From contig JBIKPA010000174.1 of the NCBI GenBank assembly GCA_044357715.1, positions 1 to 6,243 of the forward strand: 6,243 bases of DNA, written 5' to 3'. The DNA is from IMCC26207 sp044357715. GTDB taxonomy: Bacteria > Actinomycetota > Acidimicrobiia > Acidimicrobiales > Microtrichaceae. Positions 1 through 5,640 of this stretch are shown piece after piece. Made by a program: the position numbers and the translations under genes. Position 1 is the stretch's first letter. The number at the start of each line of letters is the position of its first letter. Below the pieces are notes generated by a model, which searched no databases, had not been told where the DNA came from, and was given only the letters and a program-made list of their open reading frames with translations.

Positions 1-1
1 G

Positions 2-916
2 CTTCGTTGCGAAGAGTTTGCTAGCAGTCACCAGCCCGAGGTGATTCTGCGCGTCGGGGGACTGCTCAGCTCAAAGGCACTCAATTCGTGGGTCTCTGAG
101 GCCTCAGCGCTGAAGATCGGCCTTGATCCCTTTGGGTCGGTGCCCGATCCGGATCGCGTGCTCGATCAAAAGGTTCCAGTAGATGTGGAAACCTTTTGCA
201 ATCAGCTTCGATCAGTAGTGCATCAAGGTGCTCCGACGGCATGGCGTGAGGGTTGGATCGCTGCTGATCAACTCGCAGTGGCGGCGATCAACTCGGTGCT
301 AGCTCAACAAGTAGAGGCCACCGAGCCGGGGGTAGTCGTAGACCTGTTTACCCTGCTTGATTCGCAAGGGATTGTGGTGCTGTCATCCTCTATGCCGGTG
401 CGTGACGCCGAATGGTTTGCACCTGCGAGAACAGGGCTTCGCGTGCTGTGCAACCGGGGTGCAAACGGAATCGATGGAGTGACATCAACTGCCGTTGGAG
501 CGGCATTGACCTCTGCTCCTACCGCTCTGCTGATTGGTGATGTCGCCTTTCTTCACGACACCAACGCTCTGCTCGGCCTGATGGCACGGCAGGTGAATCT
601 GGTCATTATTGTGATTGATAACAACGGTGGAGGAATATTCTCTTTCCTCCCAGCCCATGACCTGCTCGAGACCGAACGTTTTGAGCAACTCTTCGGAACA
701 CCTCATGGTGTTGACCTTGTCAAGCTTGCCGCTGCGCATCAGGTTCCAGCAGAGCGCGTCGCTACCCGCACCGGAGTGCAGGCCGCCATTGCCGGAGCGC
801 TTACCCGTGGTGGTCCAAGAGTCATCGTGGTGAGTACGAATCGTGATCAAAACCTTGCCGTGCACCGTGAACTGAATCTTGCTGTCAGCAGAGCTATTGG
901 TGGGATTGAGCAGTAG
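2..916 (+). CDS. menD: 2-succinyl-5-enolpyruvyl-6-hydroxy-3-cyclohexene-1-carboxylate synthase (MenD), C-terminal part, 5' end outside window
   Basis: MenD is a thiamine-diphosphate enzyme that joins isochorismate and 2-oxoglutarate to give SEPHCHC, the first committed menaquinone step, in the cytoplasm. The reading frame is open from base 2 with no stop, so the GTG at 41 is an internal valine and the true start lies upstream; 304 residues are visible, roughly the last half of a usual 550-580-residue protein. Visible family marks are SSSMPVRD (bases 383-406), NRGANGIDG (452-478), and the ThDP/metal motif starting at GDVAFLHD (536) and ending at the DNN of IDNNGGGIFSFLP (about 617-655). FGTPHGVD and a closing NRDQN..HREL segment also match MenD. 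The middle domain begins near base 41 (VILRVGGLLSSKALNSW). It is followed after 30 bases by a same-strand hydrolase. The ThDP motifs are intact; no sign of decay in the visible part. Confidence 0.95.
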   Translation, partial: LRCEEFASSHQPEVILRVGGLLSSKALNSWVSEASALKIGLDPFGSVPDPDRVLDQKVPVDVETFCNQLRSVVHQGAPTAWREGWIAADQLAVAAINSVLAQQVEATEPGVVVDLFTLLDSQGIVVLSSSMPVRDAEWFAPARTGLRVLCNRGANGIDGVTSTAVGAALTSAPTALLIGDVAFLHDTNALLGLMARQVNLVIIVIDNNGGGIFSFLPAHDLLETERFEQLFGTPHGVDLVKLAAAHQVPAERVATRTGVQAAIAGALTRGGPRVIVVSTNRDQNLAVHRELNLAVSRAIGGIEQ

Positions 917-922
917 CTTTGA

Positions 923-935
923 AGAACAAAGTTCT
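923..935 (+). repeat. Short perfect inverted repeat between menD and the hydrolase gene
   Basis: AGAAC-AAA-GTTCT is a perfect 5-base inverted repeat with a 3-base spacer, lying 6 bases after the menD stop and ending 11 bases before the hydrolase ATG. It could be a weak hairpin or a half-site pair for a dimeric regulator. It has no T-run and too short a stem for a normal intrinsic terminator. It resembles the actinobacterial LexA box (GAAC-N4-GTTC), but the spacer is 3 and not 4. Function unknown; chance is possible. Confidence 0.4.
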
Positions 936-942
936 GAAGGGG
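936..942 (+). promoter_or_regulatory. Ribosome binding site of the alpha/beta hydrolase gene
   Basis: GAAGGGG ends 4 bases before the ATG at 947. It is purine-rich and partly complementary to the 16S 3' end, though close to the start codon. It supports 947 as the start; no better-placed start is seen just upstream. Confidence 0.5.
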
Positions 943-946
943 TTCT

Positions 947-1933
947 ATGCAAGAAGAAGCCACAGCCAAGATTGGTCCCCCCGAGGCGAGAGTTGTGGGC
1001 GCATCTCCTGTAGCGCCTAGTCGAGAGTTGGGTTGGGCCGAGTTCGGCCACCCCGACGGTGACGTGGTGTTCTGGTTTCACGGAACTCCCGGCGCACGGT
1101 TCCAAGTTCCCCCGAGGATTGATGAAGCAGCGCTGCAACGCGGCTTTCGAGTGATTGCGGTGGAACGACCAGGGACGGGCAGTTCGAGCAATCACCGCTA
1201 CGAGCGGATCATCGATTTCGCACCAGACCTCGAGGCACTTGCCGACGCACTTGGAGTGCAACGCTTTGCCGTTGTGGGCCTTTCTGGCGGCGGGCCGTAC
1301 ACTTTGGCAGTCGCCAAGCACATGCCGGACCGGGTGGTGATGGCAACGCTGCTCGGCGGGATGGGGCCAGTTCGTGGCCCCGATGCAGTGTTTTCTTATA
1401 CCCGGCTGATGAGGTTCATGGCGCCAAGCCTTGAACTGTTGCGCACACCGGTGGGAGGACTGCTCACACGCGTGGTCTCCGCAGCCACGCCTTTCGCTGA
1501 TCCAGTTTTCAGCCTGTATGCCCGCTTGTTGGGGTTTGCTGATCGGCCGATTCTGGGTAACCCCCAGTTCAAGGCGATGTTCCTGCACGATCTCATTACC
1601 GCCGGAGACTTGCGCGCAACAGCGCATGATCTGGCGCTCTTTGCCCGGCACTGGGGGTTTCAGCTCGATGAGGTCACGGTGCCTGTGGTGGTGTGGCATG
1701 GCCTTGCAGATGTCATTGTCCCTCCCAGCCATGGGCACCATCAGGCCGCACGAGTGGCCAATGGCGAACTGCGTGTGAGAGCTGGCGCCGGGCATTTTGC
1801 AGGCTTTTCAGATGCCACCGAAGTGCTTGATCGTGTGCGGGAGATCTGGGCTGAACGAACAGCAGAACCCGTTACAGCGCATGGCGGTGGGCCGAGCGAA
1901 CCCGAGCAGTCACCCGACCCCCAGAACAACTAG
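947..1933 (+). CDS. Alpha/beta-fold hydrolase next to menD; possible MenH substitute
   Basis: A 328-residue cytoplasmic alpha/beta hydrolase with no signal peptide or membrane segment. The oxyanion-hole strand motif FHGTPG is at residues 44-49, the nucleophile elbow GLSGG at 111-115 (Ser113), the acid at Asp255 (HGLADVIVPP) and the histidine at His283 (AGHFAGF), so the catalytic triad is complete. Residues about 145-240 form the cap/lid region. About 26 residues precede the conserved domain, and the last 25 or so are a polar, proline-rich tail. It begins 30 bases after menD on the same strand, so co-transcription is likely. In E. coli, MenH is an alpha/beta hydrolase beside menD that removes pyruvate from SEPHCHC, which makes this a positional candidate. 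The HGTPG and GLSGGGPY motifs, however, are those of generic esterase/haloperoxidase-like hydrolases found widely in actinobacteria. The fold is sure; the substrate is not. Confidence 0.9.
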   Translation: MQEEATAKIGPPEARVVGASPVAPSRELGWAEFGHPDGDVVFWFHGTPGARFQVPPRIDEAALQRGFRVIAVERPGTGSSSNHRYERIIDFAPDLEALADALGVQRFAVVGLSGGGPYTLAVAKHMPDRVVMATLLGGMGPVRGPDAVFSYTRLMRFMAPSLELLRTPVGGLLTRVVSAATPFADPVFSLYARLLGFADRPILGNPQFKAMFLHDLITAGDLRATAHDLALFARHWGFQLDEVTVPVVVWHGLADVIVPPSHGHHQAARVANGELRVRAGAGHFAGFSDATEVLDRVREIWAERTAEPVTAHGGGPSEPEQSPDPQNN

Positions 1934-1959
1934 CTAGGAACACCTCAGCCAAGAACGCC
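1934..1959. other. 26-base convergent junction between the hydrolase and menF
   Basis: The two transcription blocks end head-on here. I see no hairpin followed by a T-run on either strand, so any terminator must lie inside the flanking coding ends or be Rho-dependent. The junction carries most of an imperfect direct repeat, listed separately. Confidence 0.6.
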
Positions 1960-1963
1960 TCAG
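1938..1963. repeat. Imperfect 11-base direct repeat in the convergent junction
   Basis: GAACACCTCAG (1938-1948) and GAACGCCTCAG (1953-1963) match at 10 of 11 positions, with copies starting 15 bases apart. The second copy runs into the menF stop codon (TGA on the - strand, 1962-1960). It looks like a small local duplication; no function is evident. Confidence 0.5.
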
Positions 1964-3198
1964 ACGCGAACAATCGCTCCGAGCAGCGCTTGTGCTTTGG
2001 TGCGAGTCTCCTCAAGTTCTGCTTCCGGGTCAGAGTCTTCAACCACGCCCACACCTGCAAAGAGGCGTGCGGTGTTACCAGCAAGTTCAACAGCGCGAAT
2101 CCCAACCGCAAATGCACCATTTCCACCGGCGTCAGTCCAGCCGACTGGGCCGGCATAAGGGCCACGGTCAGCTAGCTCAAGCTCATCAATTGCCTTCAAC
2201 GCTGCACCCCGCGGCCAACCACCGACGGCGGGAGTTGGATGCAGCGCTGCAACAAGGTCAAGCACATGCGGTGTTGGGCGCGAGAGGCGCCCTTCTACTG
2301 TGCTCGCAAGGTGCTGCACAGGCCCTGCGGCTACTACGGACGGTACAGGTTCTGCATCAAGGTATGAACACCAGGGCAACAAGGTGTCGTGAACCATATC
2401 GATGGTGATCTGATGTTCACGTCGGTTCTTTTGCGAACCCAATAACTCAGAGGCGCGGCGCTGGTCTTGCTCGGCTTCGCCCGTGCGAGGCGTGGTGCCA
2501 GCCATGGGATGTGCCCGAACAATTTCTCCAACACGAGAGACGAGTAGCTCTGGGCTCGCCCCAACAAACCCGTTTACTGCAAAGCACAGCGCTGTGGGGT
2601 AGAGCCGCAGGAGTCGCAAGTAAAGTTGCGTCGCAGAAATTGGACAATCGGTCTGCACCAGCAGTTCTCTTGCAAGCACCACCTTGGTGAGCTGGCCGGC
2701 CTTGATGAGCTCGGTGGCGGCGAGAACAGCGGCGCACCAATCCTTTGCAGAACGAACACTCTGCAGATCAACTGTCGATGGGGTTTCACACTCCGTCGGT
2801 TGACTTGATACACCGGGAGCTTCGAACAGCGCAGGGTCGAGTCCAGCATCGCTGATTGGCCCAATCTCTGTCCGCCAACGGGCTCCCTCGGCGGTGTGGC
2901 CGTGGATGATCTGTGGAACTACTAACTCTGCGGATGCAAGTCGGTTGAACGGCAAGGCCCCAAAAGCAACTGCCCCCGAGCCGGGTGTTCGTACCTCATC
3001 ACGAGTATCTACCTGCGACAGCGCTTCGGCAACGAGATGGACATTTGAATACCAAGGTGCCGGCAGGTGTATCCGAGCGGCACAGCCCGTTCCCCACACT
3101 GATCGTCGCGGAGAACTAAACCCAACAATTTCCTCGTTGGGGTTTGGATCACCCGGGTCTTGGTCCGCAGCGGTAGTGACTGCCTTCAGGTGTTTCAC
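1960..3198 (-). CDS. menF: Isochorismate synthase (MenF/EntC family)
   Basis: A 412-residue chorismate-utilising enzyme that converts chorismate to isochorismate in a Mg-dependent reaction and so supplies MenD. The C-terminal chorismate-binding domain (about 150-410) carries KVVLARE with the likely general base Lys172, FVGASPE with the likely general acid Glu217, MAGTTPR (232-238), the metal-site Glu261 in REHQ, HPTPAVGG (320-327), DRGPYAGPVGW (344-354) and GVGVVEDSDPEAELEET (382-398) with the second metal glutamate region. HPTPAVGG and YAGPVGW favour isochorismate synthase over anthranilate or aminodeoxychorismate synthase; a salicylate or siderophore role is less likely beside menD and menG. 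The start is GTG, overlapping the menG stop by one base (TAGTG on the - strand). An in-frame TGA two codons upstream rules out a longer protein. Last gene of its operon; convergent with the hydrolase. Confidence 0.95.
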   Translation of the reverse strand: MKHLKAVTTAADQDPGDPNPNEEIVGFSSPRRSVWGTGCAARIHLPAPWYSNVHLVAEALSQVDTRDEVRTPGSGAVAFGALPFNRLASAELVVPQIIHGHTAEGARWRTEIGPISDAGLDPALFEAPGVSSQPTECETPSTVDLQSVRSAKDWCAAVLAATELIKAGQLTKVVLARELLVQTDCPISATQLYLRLLRLYPTALCFAVNGFVGASPELLVSRVGEIVRAHPMAGTTPRTGEAEQDQRRASELLGSQKNRREHQITIDMVHDTLLPWCSYLDAEPVPSVVAAGPVQHLASTVEGRLSRPTPHVLDLVAALHPTPAVGGWPRGAALKAIDELELADRGPYAGPVGWTDAGGNGAFAVGIRAVELAGNTARLFAGVGVVEDSDPEAELEETRTKAQALLGAIVRV

Positions 3199-3932
3199 TA
3201 CTCAGGCAACTTCCATGTTGCGCTGATCAGTTGAGAAATTCCCGAAGTGAGCAAGCGCCTACGAATGTTGACAAAACCTTGGCGCTCAAGTGATGCCAGC
3301 ATCTCGGCAGGCTCGGGAAGATACGCAACTGATCTTGGAAGGTATCGATATGCCGCACCGTCCGAGAGCGCTGCGCCTATTCGGGGCACAACCTGGCCAA
3401 AGTAGATGCCGTGGCCAAACTTCAGCAGCGGGTTTGGAGGCGTGCAAACATCGAGCAGAGCAATCCTTCCGCCAGGGCGAACAATGCGGGCCAATTCGGC
3501 AAACGTTGCGTCAAGGTCACTAAAATTTCGCAAGGCAAACCCGCAGGTCACGCCGTCAACCGAGGAATCAGGGAATGGCAGCTTCGACCCATCTCCTTGA
3601 ACGCGCGCAAATGGAACCGGCGCAGCCTCAAGCATTCCAAAGCTCAGGTCTACGCCAATGGGATGCAACCCGCGAGCGGCGATATCTCGAGAGAGGTCAC
3701 CCGTGCCGCAGGCCAGATCAATCACGGTTGACCCGGGGGGTAACCCCAGCGTCGAAACTGTGCGCCGCCGCCAGCCCACATCCATGCGGAAGGTCATGAT
3801 GCGATTGACTAGGTCGTATCGCGGCGCAATGACATCAAACATGGCTTGCACCGACCGGGTCTTGTCGTCTCCGGTAGGTAGCGGCTGATCGGCTCGTGGA
3901 ATCAGGGTTCGGGGGTCGGCTGCATCAGGCAT
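3198..3932 (-). CDS. menG: Demethylmenaquinone methyltransferase (UbiE/MenG family)
   Basis: A 244-residue class I SAM-dependent methyltransferase that C-methylates demethylmenaquinone in the last step of menaquinone synthesis. The UbiE signature region runs from RYDLVNRIMTFRMDVGWRRR (38-57). SAM motif I is VIDLACGTGDL (70-80), with Asp95 at the end of the second strand and QGDGSKLPF (112-120) next. GFALRNFSD (131-139) and RIVRPGGR (149-156) complete the family pattern. The usual LEFS-type strand after it reads LLDVCTPP, a Glu-to-Asp change. A stretch rich in aromatic residues and proline (AAYRYLPRSVAYLPEP, 193-208) is also typical. The ATG start lies 11 bases after the acyl-CoA synthetase stop; no good Shine-Dalgarno is seen there, so coupling to upstream translation is likely. 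Starting at the internal GTG (Val28) would cut conserved sequence and is less likely. Its stop overlaps the menF start by one base. Confidence 0.94.
   Translation of the reverse strand: MPDAADPRTLIPRADQPLPTGDDKTRSVQAMFDVIAPRYDLVNRIMTFRMDVGWRRRTVSTLGLPPGSTVIDLACGTGDLSRDIAARGLHPIGVDLSFGMLEAAPVPFARVQGDGSKLPFPDSSVDGVTCGFALRNFSDLDATFAELARIVRPGGRIALLDVCTPPNPLLKFGHGIYFGQVVPRIGAALSDGAAYRYLPRSVAYLPEPAEMLASLERQGFVNIRRRLLTSGISQLISATWKLPE
3206..3221 (-). repeat. Possible hairpin just upstream of the menF start
   Basis: On the - strand GCAAC-ATGGAA-GTTGC is a perfect 5-base stem with a 6-base loop, inside the end of menG and ending 7 bases before the menF GTG. The only Shine-Dalgarno-like stretch for menF, GGAAG (3214-3210, 11 bases from the start), lies partly in the loop. 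The fold could modulate coupled translation; it may equally be chance within coding sequence. Confidence 0.35.
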
Positions 3933-3936
3933 CGCT

Positions 3937-3947
3937 GTACAGACTAG
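3937..3947 (-). repeat. Stop-codon-linked motif, copy 2 (CTAGTCTGTAC)
   Basis: Read on the - strand this is CTAGTCTGTAC. It includes the TAG stop of the acyl-CoA synthetase and most of the 11-base gap before menG. It matches CTAATCTGTAC at 5640-5630 at 10 of 11 positions. It also contains part of the 8-base palindrome CTGTACAG (3935-3942). Confidence 0.4.
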
Positions 3948-5596
3948 ACCTGCGCAGATTGAGCAACCTCGCCAGCCCAGCGGTAATCAGCTTTGCCCGA
4001 AGGGGAGCGACGTACCTGATCTACTCGGAGGATCTCTTTGGGGAGTTTGTATCGGGCGACATGGCGGGCAGCCTCTTCGAGTAGGTCGGCATCGCTTGCA
4101 GTGATTCCCTCTCCGAGTTGCACAATGGCGACGACCTCTTGGCCCCAGCGCTGTGAGGGTCGACCAGCAACCACGCAGTCAGCTACCGAGCGGTGTCTGA
4201 GCAGTGCCTGTTCGACCTCTTCGGCAAAGATCTTTTCGCCTCCCGAGTTGATCGTCGCAGAGTCGCGACCAAAAAGTTCTAATCGGCCGTCCTCAAGGAG
4301 CCTGCCGCGGTCTCCGGGAATCGAGTAGCGCACTCCATGTAGAACGGGGAAAGTAGCTGCTGACTTCTTCTCATCTCCGAGGTACCCAAGGGGCACACGG
4401 CCAGTTTGGGCTACCCACCCGATTCCTTCATGGCCAGCTGGAAGGAGCTCGGAGAAATCCTCTGACAACACGCACATGCCAGAAGCGGGCGCAAAGACTC
4501 CGGTCTTGGCTGCTTGCCCGGCAAAGCTGAGTTGGCTTGCCTGCTGGCCTGTTTCGGAGGCTCCGAGGCCATCAAGAACCATCATGGTTGGCACGGCGGC
4601 CAAGAGGCGGTCTTTGATGCCAGGAGACAATGAAGCCCCACCCGACACGGTGATGAGTAGCGAGTCGAGCTGGTAGTCGCCAGCCTCGATTGTTTGAATG
4701 ATTGGCCGGCCGAAAGCGTCGCCGACTATGAGCAGAATCTGAACCTCTTCTTGCTGAATCAGATCGAGGACATCTGCTGGGTCAAGGTGGTCTGTCACTG
4801 AGGAGATACAGATGGTGTTGGCATTGGTGAATCCATTGAACGCCATCCAATGTGCCGCTCCGTGCATAAACGGTGCGCTCGGCAGAAGGCTCATTCCGCC
4901 GCTGAGCGCTTGGCTCATGATCTCATCAATGTTGTCCCACTCTTGAGAGGTATCAAGCCTGCGACCACCGAGAGCACCGACAAAGATATCGGCCTGTCGC
5001 CACATCACCCCCTTGGGCATTCCAGTCGTTCCGCCCGTATACAAAATGTAAAGGTCATCGGCCGACCAGCTTTGTGCGAGTCCGGCAGGCAACTCAGCCG
5101 AAGCCGCAGCGAGCACATCTTCATACCACTCGGCACCCTCCAAGAGTTTGTTGCCAGACCCATCTTTGACTTGTAACAAAACCTTTAGGTGGGGGAGTCC
5201 ATCACGGATTTCATTCAAGGTGGGTGCAAAATCCGAGTGGTAGACAATGGCCCGGGCCTGAGAGTCGGCGAGCAAATATTGCAGTTCCTCGGCCACATAT
5301 CGGTAGTTCACATTGAACGGGGCGACTCTGGCCTTGTAGGCACCGAGCATTGATTCCAAATACTCGTTGCCATTGTGAAGGTAAACCGCAAGTTGGTCTT
5401 GTCCGCTCTCGTGGCCTGCCAACTCAGACCGATTACGAACCTGACCGAGACCGCGATCTAGCAACGCGTTCGCCAGTCGGCGAGTTCGTTCTCCCACTTG
5501 GGCATAGGTCAAGCGAAGGTCACCGAAAACAATGCAGTCGCGATCAGGGACTGCGCTCTCAACAGCCTCATGTACCTGCGCAAGATTAAATTCCAC
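3944..5596 (-). CDS. FadD-type acyl-CoA synthetase (FadD19/FadD17-like), AMP-forming
   Basis: A 550-residue member of the ANL adenylating superfamily: it activates a carboxylic acid with ATP to an acyl-adenylate and passes it to CoA. In order: N-terminal segment with LTYAQVGERTRRLANAL (29-45), P-loop YTGGTTGMPKG (186-196), GASETG (345-350), Asp429 in IPGD for ribose binding, hinge GRDS (443-446), INSGGEKIFAEEVE (449-462), and catalytic Lys535 in RSPSGKADYRW. The DYRW ending and the KGVMWR and PGDRGRLLEDG segments recall FadD19-type enzymes of fatty acid or steroid side-chain activation, more than MenE. Compared with remembered FadD19, residues about 51-68 look like an insertion rich in charged residues. 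The GTG start has AGGGGG (5607-5602) 5 bases before it, and an in-frame TAG four codons upstream prevents a longer form. It lies between a TAP-like hydrolase and menG on one strand. The class is sure; the substrate is inferred. Confidence 0.92.
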   Translation of the reverse strand: MEFNLAQVHEAVESAVPDRDCIVFGDLRLTYAQVGERTRRLANALLDRGLGQVRNRSELAGHESGQDQLAVYLHNGNEYLESMLGAYKARVAPFNVNYRYVAEELQYLLADSQARAIVYHSDFAPTLNEIRDGLPHLKVLLQVKDGSGNKLLEGAEWYEDVLAAASAELPAGLAQSWSADDLYILYTGGTTGMPKGVMWRQADIFVGALGGRRLDTSQEWDNIDEIMSQALSGGMSLLPSAPFMHGAAHWMAFNGFTNANTICISSVTDHLDPADVLDLIQQEEVQILLIVGDAFGRPIIQTIEAGDYQLDSLLITVSGGASLSPGIKDRLLAAVPTMMVLDGLGASETGQQASQLSFAGQAAKTGVFAPASGMCVLSEDFSELLPAGHEGIGWVAQTGRVPLGYLGDEKKSAATFPVLHGVRYSIPGDRGRLLEDGRLELFGRDSATINSGGEKIFAEEVEQALLRHRSVADCVVAGRPSQRWGQEVVAIVQLGEGITASDADLLEEAARHVARYKLPKEILRVDQVRRSPSGKADYRWAGEVAQSAQV

Positions 5597-5601
5597 CCGT
5601 G

Positions 5602-5607
5602 CCCCCT
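5602..5607 (-). promoter_or_regulatory. Ribosome binding site of the acyl-CoA synthetase
   Basis: On the - strand AGGGGG lies 5 bases before the GTG start at 5596. Together with the in-frame TAG at 5608-5606 it fixes this as the earliest possible start. Confidence 0.6.
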
Positions 5608-5622
5608 AGCAACCAGCTTGCT
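5608..5622 (-). repeat. Small inverted repeat before the acyl-CoA synthetase
   Basis: AGCAA-5 bases-TTGCT forms a perfect 5-base stem with a 5-base loop, directly upstream of the ribosome binding site in the 40-base gap. It has no T-run, so it is a poor terminator candidate. It could be a weak 5' leader hairpin or chance. Confidence 0.3.
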
Positions 5623-5629
5623 GCCCCGA

Positions 5630-5640
5630 GTACAGATTAG
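5630..5640 (-). repeat. Stop-codon-linked motif, copy 1 (CTAATCTGTAC)
   Basis: Read on the - strand this is CTAATCTGTAC and includes the TAA stop of the TAP-like gene. It matches the copy at 3947-3937 at 10 of 11 positions. In both, the stop codon is followed directly by TCTGTAC and then a start codon on the same strand. Confidence 0.4.

Noticed and set aside
41..43. GTG as the real menD start
   Set aside because: The frame is open upstream to the window edge and the visible protein lacks the whole N-terminal substrate and ThDP-pyrimidine domain of MenD, so this is an internal valine.
923..935. LexA/SOS box
   Set aside because: The actinobacterial box needs GAAC-N4-GTTC; here the spacer is 3 bases, and menaquinone-linked genes are not expected SOS targets.
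485..1795. A 436-codon open frame on the - strand, opposite menD and the hydrolase
   Set aside because: Its translation is rich in Cys, His, Arg and Ser with no recognisable domain, and it spans the end of menD, the gap and most of the hydrolase, both of which have clear family motifs. It is a composition-driven shadow.
1934..1959. Bidirectional intrinsic terminator between the convergent genes
   Set aside because: No stable inverted repeat and no T-runs are visible; only a short direct repeat is present.
1960..3198. Anthranilate or aminodeoxychorismate synthase component I
   Set aside because: The HPTPAVGG and DRGPYAGPVGW motifs and the menD/menG neighbourhood favour isochorismate synthase.
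3935..3942. CTGTACAG palindrome as an operator before menG
   Set aside because: Only 8 bases with no extended symmetry, in an 11-base gap inside an operon; better explained as part of the repeated stop-linked motif or chance.
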